Origin: Sedimentisphaerales bacterium
GTDB lineage: Bacteria; Planctomycetota; Phycisphaerae; Sedimentisphaerales; SM23-30
Assembly (NCBI GenBank): GCA_028281535.1
Contig: JANQJS010000019.1
Coordinates: 62,001 to 126,000, forward strand
Length of the DNA: 64,000 nt
Direction: 5' to 3'
The stretch's first letter is position 1, and the number at the start of each line of letters is the position of its first letter. The position numbers and the translations under genes are program-made. Positions 55,952 through 64,000 of the stretch are shown piece after piece. The notes under the pieces are model-generated. The model had not been told where the DNA came from and ran no database searches. It saw nothing but the letters and a program-made list of their open reading frames with translations.

Positions 55952-57193
55952 ATGTCACTATTTGAAATTGTTGCGATGTTAATCACCTTGGCAGCGGTGC
56001 TAAGTTATATCAATCACCGTCTGTTTAAATTGCCAACCACCATAGGGTTAATGTTTTTGACATTAGCAGGGTGTGTGGGACTAATGATATATGCCCACTA
56101 TGTTCCGGTAAAAGGGACGTTTATTGAAATTAAGATACATAACATTGTTTCCAGTATTAATTTTGAAGCAGTTCTCATGGAAGCGATGTTGGGCCTGCTC
56201 CTATTTGCCGGGGCGCTGCATGTTAATATCAATGACTTATTGGATCGTAAATGGTTGATTGGGATTCTAGCGACTTTAGGTGTTGTTACTTCTACATTTA
56301 TGATTGGTGGGCTTTTTTACTATTCCACAAAATTTGCCAATCAGGAGGTTGATTTTATTTATTGTCTCTTATTTGGGGCATTGATTACACCGACAGATCC
56401 TATTGCCGTCCTGGCAATTTTGAAAAAGGCGGGAGCTCCAAAAGGAATAGAAGTAAAGTTGGCTGGTGAATCTCTCTTTAACGATGGAATTGCAGTGGTC
56501 GTTTTTCTGGCTATATTAGGAATCGCTATGGGCGAACTTGAACCTAGTGCATCCGCTATTTCTACATTACTGATTGAAGAGGCTGGTGGAGGCGTTTTGT
56601 TAGGTTTAGCATTAGGATTTTTAGGGTATATTCTTTTAAAATCTGTGGATGATTACCAACTTGAAATCCTCATTACCCTAGCGATTGTTGTGGGAGGGTA
56701 TGCCTTAGCACCACGAATTCATGTTTCAGGTCCATTAGCGATGGTTATTGCTGGGTTGTTGATCGGTAATCGAGGCCGGCGACTTGCTATGTCTGAAAAA
56801 ACAATTGAACATCTTGATACATTTTGGGAATTAGTCGATGAACTTCTCAATTCATTGTTGTTTGTGTTAATTGGACTGGAAGTACTCATCTTAACATGGT
56901 CACAAAGTTATCTCATGGCAGGACTGGTAGCGATTCCTATTTGTTTGATTGCTCGTTTTTGCTGTGTTGCTGTTCCAATTAGTTTCTTGAAAAGTAAACA
57001 GGAATTTTCTCCTCACGCCATTCGATTATTAACTTGGGGTGGCCTGCGAGGTGGAATAGCTGTTGCACTGGCACTTGCGATTCCAAAAAGTATTGTTTCG
57101 CGAGAATTGATTTTATCGATGACCTATGTTGTAGTCGTTTTTTCAATTCTTGTACAAGGAGTTACAATTAAATATTTAGTTAAGCGAGCATAG
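55952..57193 (+). CDS. Na+/H+ antiporter (CPA1/NhaP-type)
   Basis: The 413 residues have about 12 transmembrane helices. Key parts are TPTDPIAVLAILKKAGAP (helix 4), GESLFNDGIAVVVFLAILG (helix 5, with N-D pair) and LTWGGLRGGIAVALALAIPKS. It exchanges Na+ or K+ for H+ across the inner membrane. There is no long C-terminal tail. It lies 15 bp upstream of the radical SAM gene, suggesting co-transcription. Confidence 0.93.
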   Translation: MSLFEIVAMLITLAAVLSYINHRLFKLPTTIGLMFLTLAGCVGLMIYAHYVPVKGTFIEIKIHNIVSSINFEAVLMEAMLGLLLFAGALHVNINDLLDRKWLIGILATLGVVTSTFMIGGLFYYSTKFANQEVDFIYCLLFGALITPTDPIAVLAILKKAGAPKGIEVKLAGESLFNDGIAVVVFLAILGIAMGELEPSASAISTLLIEEAGGGVLLGLALGFLGYILLKSVDDYQLEILITLAIVVGGYALAPRIHVSGPLAMVIAGLLIGNRGRRLAMSEKTIEHLDTFWELVDELLNSLLFVLIGLEVLILTWSQSYLMAGLVAIPICLIARFCCVAVPISFLKSKQEFSPHAIRLLTWGGLRGGIAVALALAIPKSIVSRELILSMTYVVVVFSILVQGVTIKYLVKRA

Positions 57194-57208
57194 CGTCTGA
57201 GAGTATCT

Positions 57209-58093
57209 ATGATAGATAAAAATAAAAACTTACTTAAAGCGCATACTGATCATCCTAGAACATTTGAAGACAATCTATTTACTTACCCGGTATTATCACG
57301 CCGTTCAGGTGGTATTAGTTTAGGTATTAATCTTTCACCACATAAAGGTTGTAATTTTGATTGTCCCTATTGTCAGGTGGATCGATCACCCGGCCAACCC
57401 GAAATGCCAGCGTATGATTTACATCAGATGGAATTGGAATGCCGACACACAATAGAATTGATTCTGTCAGGTAAGATTTTTGATATATCGCCCTTTGACC
57501 AGACCCCAGATGCGCTACGCCGTTTTAACGATATTGCTTTGAGTGGCGATGGTGAACCAACAGCAGAAAAAGAATTTCTGGCAACGTGTCAGGCGGTAGT
57601 AAAGATCAAGCAGGATCTTGGATTAAATGATGTGAAAATAGTCATTATTACCAATGCAACCCGATTGGATCGGCCAGATGTGCAGCAAGCGATGGAGTTA
57701 CTTGATGAAAACAATGGTCAAATTTGGGCAAAATTAGATGCTGGAACAGAAGATTTTTATAAATTCATTAATAAAACCTCGATTCCATTTCGTAAAATCC
57801 TGGATAATATCATTCTGGCAGGCAAACAACGTCCTGTGATGATTCAAACCTTATTTACTCAGGTGGATGGTCAGCCTATCAGTGATCATGAAGTAGATGC
57901 TTACATTGATCGCCTCAACGAAATTCTTAGTGCAGGTGCTAAAATTTCTTTAGTACAATTGCATACCATCGCGCGACGACCTGCCGATCAACGTCTTTCG
58001 AGTTTAACCAATGATCAATTAGATAAGGTCGCAAAAAAAATGCGTCAATCCATCTCAATTCCAGTCGAAATTTACTATGGTGGTGTTTATTAA
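57209..58093 (+). CDS. Radical SAM protein
   Basis: The 294 residues have LGINLSPHKGCNFDCPYCQVDR, the CxxxCxxC [4Fe-4S] site, and the SAM-site segment LSGDGEPTAEKEF. The order (N-terminal SAM-domain, then MIQTLFTQVDGQPISDHEVDAY and VQLHTIARRPADQ) matches the MoaA/YfkB-type radical SAM family, which is poorly characterised. The next gene is unrelated. Confidence 0.9.
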   Translation: MIDKNKNLLKAHTDHPRTFEDNLFTYPVLSRRSGGISLGINLSPHKGCNFDCPYCQVDRSPGQPEMPAYDLHQMELECRHTIELILSGKIFDISPFDQTPDALRRFNDIALSGDGEPTAEKEFLATCQAVVKIKQDLGLNDVKIVIITNATRLDRPDVQQAMELLDENNGQIWAKLDAGTEDFYKFINKTSIPFRKILDNIILAGKQRPVMIQTLFTQVDGQPISDHEVDAYIDRLNEILSAGAKISLVQLHTIARRPADQRLSSLTNDQLDKVAKKMRQSISIPVEIYYGGVY

Positions 58094-58365
58094 CAAATAG
58101 AGTGTTATAGGTCATATCAGTACTGATAATGCCCATACATTTTTATTTGTATCATGAAGGGGAATCATGGATAGGTCTTTATTGTACCGATAAAATCATT
58201 TCTCTTGATATACCAAGGCTTTTCGAAAATTTTCCATCTGAAATGTGAAGATAATATTTGTCCTGCGACGATGAATCAATATAATCGTACTCAATAGATG
58301 TTGATTTTTGTCTAATGACTATGGAATGTGTAATCAACCATCGATTGAGCAAGGATGTGAAAAAG

Positions 58366-58890
58366 ATGGATCAAGGACGAGTTACAAGAGTTATGTTTTC
58401 GCTTATGGCAGCCATGGTTGCAGGTTCTGCAATCTTGCTGACATTAGAGGGAAAACCTATCAAGCCCATGGCATTCAGCCTCTCTAGCCAAACTCAAAAT
58501 TCACTAGATTCTGTACATGCCGCACTGGGAGCAAGTGCGGGGATCCAACCAGAAAAATGGGATCGAATTGAAATTTCTTACCGATCAAATCAAGGACAGC
58601 TTTCCGATAATCAGGGAGTGACCGGTTCACTAGCCTTAGAGTTTCATTTTGTAATTAGCGACGGTACTGCTGGAAATGATGGCCAGATTTTCGGATCACA
58701 CCGCTGGACCCGACAATTGGCTTGTTTAGACCTAGATAATCAATTTGAACCAATGGGGGCGATACGTATTTGTATTATTGGTGATCCCAAAGACCCGCAA
58801 TACACACCCGAGCAGGCAAGGCAGCTAGAAAATCTAGCCTCGACCTTGATTAGAAGCTGCCAAAAAGATCTGCAAATCTACTGGATTTAG
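58366..58890 (+). CDS. Amidase_2/PGRP-like protein with degenerate zinc site, membrane-anchored
   Basis: The ATG at 58366 is chosen (AAGGA 10 nt upstream); an upstream in-frame ATG at 58315 has no Shine-Dalgarno. The 174 residues have one N-terminal anchor (VMFSLMAAMVAGSAILLTL). The rest aligns by eye with N-acetylmuramoyl-L-alanine amidase type 2: WDRIEISYRSNQG where amidases have W-x-x-I-x-I-H-H-S, GSLALEFHFVISDG, HRWTRQL and IRICIIGDPKDPQYTPEQARQL. The HH of the first zinc motif is replaced by S-Y and the second metal His is absent, so binding without hydrolysis is likely. The assignment is moderate. Confidence 0.6.
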   Translation: MDQGRVTRVMFSLMAAMVAGSAILLTLEGKPIKPMAFSLSSQTQNSLDSVHAALGASAGIQPEKWDRIEISYRSNQGQLSDNQGVTGSLALEFHFVISDGTAGNDGQIFGSHRWTRQLACLDLDNQFEPMGAIRICIIGDPKDPQYTPEQARQLENLASTLIRSCQKDLQIYWI

Positions 58891-59326
58891 ATTTAAATCA
58901 TTTTATATCAATTGCTTATCCTTTTTATTTTCTGTTATTCAGTTATCGGACCTTTCAAAAACGTGCATTTACTGGGTTAAAACAACTTGTCATTTACTAA
59001 TTTGTCTACTACAATCTCTATATATTAGCAACCAGCTAGTGGCATGCGCTAATCAACGTTAAATTTGTTTAACCTTTTTAAAGGGAAATAGTTAGGCATT
59101 ATTTGATTGGGTTAACGATTCCGGATTCGGAATCGTTTATATTATTATTGGTATTATTTTATATTTTTTTATCTTTCCAACAAATGTTCCTGCTAAACAC
59201 GCCTCGAAAATCTGGTTAATTAAATCTGACACAAACTTTTTGGAAAAGTTTTTATCTTGGAATAAAAACTGAACGATGATTTAAAGATGGAAGCACACAA
59301 TCCATCTACCCAGAGAAAGTTTGCCT
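58891..59326. other. Intergenic region (436 bp) before the Ser/Thr kinase gene
   Basis: No open frame is convincing. A perfect hairpin AACGATTCCG-GATT-CGGAATCGTT lies at 59114-59137, followed by TATATTATT; it may end a small RNA or the upstream transcript, though it is 220 bp from the nearest stop. The remaining sequence is very AT-rich. Confidence 0.5.
59114..59137 (+). terminator. Terminator-like hairpin (AACGATTCCG-GATT-CGGAATCGTT)
   Basis: A perfect 10-bp stem with a GATT loop and an AT-rich 3' flank, isolated in the 436-bp intergenic region. Confidence 0.5.
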
Positions 59327-60244
59327 ATGCTCGACATACCTAGAGAATCGAGAAATATTGCCCTTGGGGCCACAGAAGCACCAACATACGAAGGATATGA
59401 AGTTAAAAAACGCCTTGGTATTGGTGCTGCCAGTGTTATATATTTAGTCAGTAACAAAAAGACAGGGGATTTGTATGCCCTGAAGCATGTCATTCGTCAG
59501 CCAGACGAAGATGGCCGTATGATCGACCAGGTCGAAAATGAATATAAAGTGGGCCAGCAAATTGACCATCATTATATTCGCAAATTCCTCGAAATTAAAA
59601 AATCCCGCCGCTTGTTGCAAGTGAATGAGATTTTCATGCTGATGGAATATTGTCCGGGAACATCCCTCCAACAGGCAAGCGGATATAGTCTTCTGGATCT
59701 TTTGTTAATTTTCAAAATGGTGGCTGATGGCCTTAATGGCATGCATGAAAAGGGATTTGTTCATTGTGATATTAAGCCCAATAACATCATTATTGATGAT
59801 AAAGGTAAGATTAAGATCATTGATCTCGGTCAAAGTTGCCGAATTGGTACCGTAAAACCTCGAATTCAGGGGACGCCTGATTATATTGCTCCAGAGCAGG
59901 TCAAGCGGAAGCCTCTAAGTCGTGCAACAGATGTTTTTAATATGGGAGCCAGTATGTACTGGGCATTGACCGGAAGATATGTCCCAACATTGATACCAAA
60001 ACAGCAGGATCGGGTAGAACTGGCCACAGAGACGAATACCGGGCCACCCCCTTCACCTCATCAGCTTAAGCCGCAAATTCCGCTTGGAATTTCCAATTTG
60101 ATTATGGATTGTGTCAAAGATAATCCGATGGATCGACCATCTGATATGAAAAAATTGATGTCGCGTATCGATTTACTTATCCATAATATTACGGGTGGCA
60201 AACCTTTAGCAGGTTCTGGGAACGGAAATAATATTTCTAAATGA
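59327..60244 (+). CDS. Soluble Hanks-type serine/threonine kinase
   Basis: ATG at 59327 is chosen over TTG at 59321. The 305 residues cover a complete kinase: Gly-rich loop RLGIGAASVIYLVSN, ATP-Lys in YALKHV (K53), catalytic loop FVHCDIKPNNI (HCD, D148, N153), metal motif IIDLGQ (DLG in place of DFG) and GTPDYIAPEQV (APE). There is no transmembrane segment or sensor domain, unlike typical PASTA kinases. It phosphorylates Ser/Thr in unknown proteins. Its stop overlaps the start of a phosphatase (ATGA), so the two are co-translated. Confidence 0.92.
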   Translation: MLDIPRESRNIALGATEAPTYEGYEVKKRLGIGAASVIYLVSNKKTGDLYALKHVIRQPDEDGRMIDQVENEYKVGQQIDHHYIRKFLEIKKSRRLLQVNEIFMLMEYCPGTSLQQASGYSLLDLLLIFKMVADGLNGMHEKGFVHCDIKPNNIIIDDKGKIKIIDLGQSCRIGTVKPRIQGTPDYIAPEQVKRKPLSRATDVFNMGASMYWALTGRYVPTLIPKQQDRVELATETNTGPPPSPHQLKPQIPLGISNLIMDCVKDNPMDRPSDMKKLMSRIDLLIHNITGGKPLAGSGNGNNISK

Positions 60245-61092
60245 CCATTGATCAACTAATCGATGCCTTGGAAAAAGGCACACAAGCTAATTTGCAATCC
60301 AAGTATCGTCATGGCAATCTGATTCGTCTTAGCGGACCGGGTCAATTAATTATGACAGGGGATATTCATGATCATGACCGCAATTATGAAAAATTGGTGC
60401 GGTTTGCTAATTTAGAGAACCAACCTGAATCACATTTGGTATTGCATGAATTGATACATCGTGGCCATGCCGCGATGCCAAACTTGTGTTATTCCTATCG
60501 TCTCGTTGCTCAAGCAGCGTTACTAAAAGCGACCTATCCAGACCAAGTACATTATCTGCTTGGCAATCATGCCATGGCACAGATTGCCCGTGAAGAAGTT
60601 TTAAAAAATGGTCAACCCATGATCCAAGCCATTCTTGATGCGCTTCGCGAAGAGTTTGGCAGTGACAGTGAAAAAGTGCTTGAAGTGATGGATGCCTTCT
60701 TGATTTCATTACCGATTGCAATCCGAACGGAGAATCGTATTTGGATTTCGCATTCGTTACCATCATTCAGACATTTGAAAGAGTTTGATGATTCGATTTT
60801 TGACATGGATATTACACGAGATGCGATTGCTAATAATACATCGCTACGTGCTTTGACTTGGGATCGATCCCACAACGATAAATGCATGGCTGATCTGAAG
60901 GAGCGATGGGATGTGGATTTCTTTTTGGTCGGTCACCAGGCCCAGGAAACAGGTTTTGCTCGACCACACGACAATATGATTATCTTAGCGTCTGATCACA
61001 ATCATGGTCATTGTATGCCCATTGACTTAGATAAATCTTATACACCTGATGAACTTTTTGCATTGCTCAAACCCATAGCCTCCATTGCCTGA
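60241..61092 (+). CDS. PPP-like metallophosphatase, partner of the adjacent kinase
   Basis: The 283 residues have the calcineurin-like metallophosphatase order: IMTGDIHDHDRNYEKL (motif I, GDxHDHD), SHLVLHELIHRGH (position of GDxxDRG, changed to ExxxHRG), YLLGNHAMAQ (motif III, GNH but A in place of E), then ISHSLP and VGHQAQETGF (metal His). Motif II lacks the Asp normally found, so metal binding may differ. It starts in the kinase stop codon (ATGA), which strongly links the two. It would reverse the kinase's phosphorylation (inference). Confidence 0.82.
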   Translation: MTIDQLIDALEKGTQANLQSKYRHGNLIRLSGPGQLIMTGDIHDHDRNYEKLVRFANLENQPESHLVLHELIHRGHAAMPNLCYSYRLVAQAALLKATYPDQVHYLLGNHAMAQIAREEVLKNGQPMIQAILDALREEFGSDSEKVLEVMDAFLISLPIAIRTENRIWISHSLPSFRHLKEFDDSIFDMDITRDAIANNTSLRALTWDRSHNDKCMADLKERWDVDFFLVGHQAQETGFARPHDNMIILASDHNHGHCMPIDLDKSYTPDELFALLKPIASIA

Positions 61093-61301
61093 GGCGATAA
61101 CTTTTTCACGTCTGATAATATTTTACGGCGCCAAATATTTTCCCATATTTTCAAGATGATGTCTCTTTAACACCTGAAATCGCCATTTTGTTTGGAATAT
61201 TTTTCTCTTCGATCTATAAGTTGAAATGCCCTTAAATTCTGGTCGAAAGTATAGATAAGTGAAATGTGTGAATCATATATGGGGGAATTTAGGTTTAAGA
61301 A

Positions 61302-63503
61302 ATGTTACCCGAAAAGCAAAGCATTAGAATAAACTGGCTTATCAGTTTAATGCTTGTTCTTGTAATGAGTTTAGTTACAAGTCAGCCACTTTACGCGCAA
61401 GAAGATGACATTACGGAAATGTCTTTAGAAGCGCTGATGGACATTGAAATTGAAACGGTGGTCGGTGCTTCCAAGTATGAACAGAAGGTCACAGAAGCAC
61501 CTTCATCGGTCACGGTCATCACATCTGACGAAATTAAATTTTATGGTTGGCGAAATCTCGCTGAAATTCTCAATAGCGTACGTAGTTTTTATATCACCTA
61601 TGATCGAAGTTCGCATTATCTAGGTGTACGGGGGTTTAATCTTCCCGGTGACAATAATATGCGTACATTGGTGCTCATTGATGGCATTCGTCTCAATGAA
61701 AATATTCGCGATTATGCTCCGATCGGAAATGACCTACCGATTGATGTTGATATTATCGACAAGATCGAAATCATTCGCGGGCCAGGTTCTGCACTTTATG
61801 GCAGTAACGCGATCTTTGCCGTGATTAATATCGTTACCAAAAAAGGTAGTGATTACGATGGCATCGAAGTCGAAGGTCAGGCTGGAACATTCCGAGAAAA
61901 TCAAATCATTAAAGGGAATGCTGATCCAAAAAGTGCTCGATTTACCTTTGGTAAACAATTCGAGAATGGGCTAGATGTTCTCTTTTCTGCAACAACCTAT
62001 CATACACCAGGGCAAGATTTATATTTTGAGAACTTCAATGAACGGGGTTTTGAGCCTGCGCCAGGTGAATATTTAGGTCCAGATGGTTTTACTAAAAATG
62101 ATTTTGAAGATCTACATAACTTTTTTGGTAAAATTTCATACGAAAACTTTACCTTAACCGTTTCGCATAAAGAACGTGAAAAAGGAAATCCAACGGCGCC
62201 ATTAGGTTTCATTTTCGAAGATTACAGGCACAATAAAATTGAGAATGAATCAAGCTTTATTAGCTTAGCCTACAACGAAAACTTTTCAGAGTCTTTATCC
62301 ATGCGAGGTCGTGTTGTCTTTAATCGAGCAGACCGTTTTGTTAATTATTGGATTGCACATGAAGTCGTCGAAATTGATGGACAAGAAAAACTGCAGACGT
62401 CACCCCAAAAAGATAACCGACAAGGACATTGGTGGGACGCCGAATGGCAAATTATCTCTCAACCTTTTGATCGTCATAAAATCACCGTTGGGACTGAGGT
62501 AAGGATTAATACCAAGCAGAAACAAAAATTATCTCGTAAAGAGGAATTTGCAAATCCTACACTCATCATTCTGGATGACAATCGTCATCAACAGAACTGG
62601 GGTGTTTATATTCAGGATGAAATTGAAGTGGCGGACGACACCACTTTTATTGCTGGCCTTCGACATGATCATTATGATAGTTTTGGCAGTACTACAAATC
62701 CACGGCTTGCATTGGTTCACAATCACTCACCTCAAACCATGATAAAGTTTATGTATGGTCAAGCATTTCGTGCACCGAGTATCAATGAAATTTATTTTGA
62801 TGATCGAACAGCACGGTTTGCCGCTGATAATCTTGGCCCAGAGGAAATTGAAACCTATGAAGCAGACATTACGCATTATTTCAATAAGAATATTAATGCA
62901 AATGTAACAGGTTTTTATTATCGCATTGAAGATATTATTAAACAGAACAGTGCTATTGGTGAGATTGATCCTTTAGTTTATGCCAATTCAGGATCTGTTG
63001 AGGCCAGAGGCGTTGAATTGGCAATGAATGGTCAATGGGATAATGGTATAAAATTTCGAACCAGTTATTCCTATGTTGACACTGAAAACGAAGGCAGCGG
63101 CAGTCGGTTGCTCAACTCGCCATTTCATTTAGCAAAATTTAATATTTTGATTCCTGTGGTTAAAGATAAAATTATCATTGGATTCGAAAACATTTATAAT
63201 AGTAAACGAAATACACTTCGAGCTGAAACCGGTACTGTGACAGATGCCGGTGCGGGTGATGATGATGAAGGTGATGATGACGATGAGATTGTCGTTGGAG
63301 AATCTCAAAAACGCTCCGATGATCTGTTTGTCAGTAATTTAACTATTAGCTTTTTGGATGTTCGGCCCGGTATGGATATTGCCGCGGGCATTTTTAACCT
63401 TTTTGATGTCGAACACTCTGTACCTGCTTATGGCGAAAATGAAATCGCCGTGATCCCTCAGGATGGCCCATTCTTCTGGTTTAGATTAACCCAGAAATTC
63501 TGA
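61302..63503 (+). CDS. TonB-dependent outer-membrane receptor
   Basis: The 733 residues have a signal peptide (about 1-32, ending LYA-Q), a plug domain (about 55-170, with APSSVTVITSDEIKFYGWRN, YLGVRGFN and MRTLVLIDGIRLNENI) and a beta-barrel ending in WFRLTQKF with the expected terminal Phe. No clear TonB box is identified, though MSLEALMDIEIETVVGASK is typical of vitamin/siderophore-type receptors with a leader helix. An extracellular or periplasmic loop near residue 650 has an acidic run (DDDEGDDDDE) that may bind cations. Substrate unknown; no partner transporter is nearby. Confidence 0.92.
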   Translation: MLPEKQSIRINWLISLMLVLVMSLVTSQPLYAQEDDITEMSLEALMDIEIETVVGASKYEQKVTEAPSSVTVITSDEIKFYGWRNLAEILNSVRSFYITYDRSSHYLGVRGFNLPGDNNMRTLVLIDGIRLNENIRDYAPIGNDLPIDVDIIDKIEIIRGPGSALYGSNAIFAVINIVTKKGSDYDGIEVEGQAGTFRENQIIKGNADPKSARFTFGKQFENGLDVLFSATTYHTPGQDLYFENFNERGFEPAPGEYLGPDGFTKNDFEDLHNFFGKISYENFTLTVSHKEREKGNPTAPLGFIFEDYRHNKIENESSFISLAYNENFSESLSMRGRVVFNRADRFVNYWIAHEVVEIDGQEKLQTSPQKDNRQGHWWDAEWQIISQPFDRHKITVGTEVRINTKQKQKLSRKEEFANPTLIILDDNRHQQNWGVYIQDEIEVADDTTFIAGLRHDHYDSFGSTTNPRLALVHNHSPQTMIKFMYGQAFRAPSINEIYFDDRTARFAADNLGPEEIETYEADITHYFNKNINANVTGFYYRIEDIIKQNSAIGEIDPLVYANSGSVEARGVELAMNGQWDNGIKFRTSYSYVDTENEGSGSRLLNSPFHLAKFNILIPVVKDKIIIGFENIYNSKRNTLRAETGTVTDAGAGDDDEGDDDDEIVVGESQKRSDDLFVSNLTISFLDVRPGMDIAAGIFNLFDVEHSVPAYGENEIAVIPQDGPFFWFRLTQKF

Positions 63504-63658
63504 TGGGTACATGTTCTTTATCGAAAGCCTTCCCTCTATTTGATGCTCAAATTCTTCAGAGAATAATTCATGTCTCAAGACATCTTGTTCCGATAACTAA
63601 TTAGTCGAGCCTAGAGATAGTCTAAAACAGATCCGATTGTCAATAAAGGAGTAAGACA

Positions 63659-64000
63659 GTGGTTCAACGTTGGTTTTTCCTCAAACGTCTTTTCTATTAT
63701 CAACTTATAATCCTCAGTTGCTTACTTTTTCCACAAATCTGCATAGCTCAGTTTGGCGGTGGCAGCGGAACTGAGGAAGATCCCTATTTGCTCTATACTC
63801 CCGAGCACCTCCAAGCAATTGGAGAAAACCAACAGGAAAATGCCTTCTTTCATTACAAAATGATGAATGATATCGATCTAAGCGGCTATGATGGCAAAGA
63901 GGGCAGGCCCGAGTTTAATATGATTACTTATTGGGCAGCAAATTCAAATGATGATGGGTTTCGAGGTGTCTTTGATGGTAATGGGTTTCTAATTCACAAT
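63659..64000 (+). CDS. Secreted GLUG-type protein (N-terminal part; continues past window)
   Basis: The start is GTG at 63659 with AAAGGAG 8 nt upstream. The first 114 residues, the rest lies outside the window, hold a signal peptide (IILSCLLFPQICIA) and then the block GGGSGTEEDPYLLYTPEHLQ, with NDIDLSGYDG and FRGVFDGNGF. This closely matches the N-terminus of the GLUG/CHRD protein at 1067-3316 (GGGSGTILDPYLIYTAENLQ, SDIDMKKFTG, FTGVFDGNQK), so the two are paralogues 62 kb apart. Not a complete gene here; full domain content unknown. Confidence 0.85.
   Translation, partial: MVQRWFFLKRLFYYQLIILSCLLFPQICIAQFGGGSGTEEDPYLLYTPEHLQAIGENQQENAFFHYKMMNDIDLSGYDGKEGRPEFNMITYWAANSNDDGFRGVFDGNGFLIHN

Noticed and set aside
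58116-58127. Perfect 12-bp palindrome ATCAGTACTGAT after the radical SAM gene
   Set aside because: Single short dyad without a T-run or a second copy; may be chance.

Overview
The window (about 40-45% GC by eye) looks like chromosome from a Gram-negative-type bacterium, most likely Planctomycetota and possibly a Phycisphaerae-like lineage. This is an inference. It rests on ADP-heptose-type glycosyltransferase and Kdo/InaA-type kinase genes (an LPS outer membrane), a TonB-dependent receptor, a secreted PQQ-type beta-propeller protein, large secreted proteins with Pro/Asn/Asp-rich linkers (PNEPNEP, DPNDPN), GLUG and CHRD domains, two GroELs, and a tiny Lys/Ala histone-H1-like protein. No rRNA or tRNA gene, CRISPR array, intact insertion sequence or prophage was seen.

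Layout. 1-4.8 kb: three tandem secreted paralogues sharing a C-terminal module. A fourth GLUG-type secreted protein starts at the right edge (63659). 4.8-10.7 kb (minus): a cell-envelope operon (tandem-kinase protein, heptosyltransferase-like protein, DUF2062 protein, S41 protease) downstream of an orphan ParA. 10.9-11.3 kb: Lys-rich H1-like gene with its own promoter, full-length Shine-Dalgarno and terminator. 11.5-17.2 kb: second S41 protease, gpmI, membrane protein. 17.4-26.6 kb: protein-folding island, with groEL-groES-groEL-dnaJ-grpE-fmdB-yacG on the minus strand and clpB divergent on the plus strand. 26.6-27.5 kb: AT-rich ORFan between palindromic repeats. 27.5-39.6 kb: housekeeping genes (glmS, rarA, formyl-THF cyclo-ligase, L,D-transpeptidase, scpB, Fe-S carrier) with lipoproteins and a coiled-coil protein. 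40.8-46.3 kb: operon RHH regulator - TlpA/CARDB protein - alkaline-phosphatase-like enzyme - cysD - cysN. 46.3-58.9 kb: cardiolipin synthase, PQQ-like propeller, CDGSH protein, acetyltransferase, phosphatase, a 1325-residue secreted protein, Na+/H+ antiporter, radical SAM protein, degenerate amidase-like protein. 59.3-61.1 kb: overlapping Ser/Thr kinase and PPP-like phosphatase. 61.3-63.5 kb: TonB receptor.

The most striking signal is in the 434-bp groEL/clpB divergent intergenic region. It holds two perfect sigma-54 (-24/-12) promoter matches (TGGCAC-N5-TTGC), one facing each operon, and between them three copies of TGCCA-N3-TGRCA that look like shared enhancer sites. No CIRCE operator is present. 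This suggests that the chaperonin and disaggregase genes are jointly controlled by RpoN and an enhancer-binding activator rather than by HrcA or sigma-32. Other points of interest are the tandem-kinase protein, the paralogous secreted module, the kinase/phosphatase pair, the sulfate-adenylyltransferase operon with an RHH regulator, and three families of dispersed palindromic elements.
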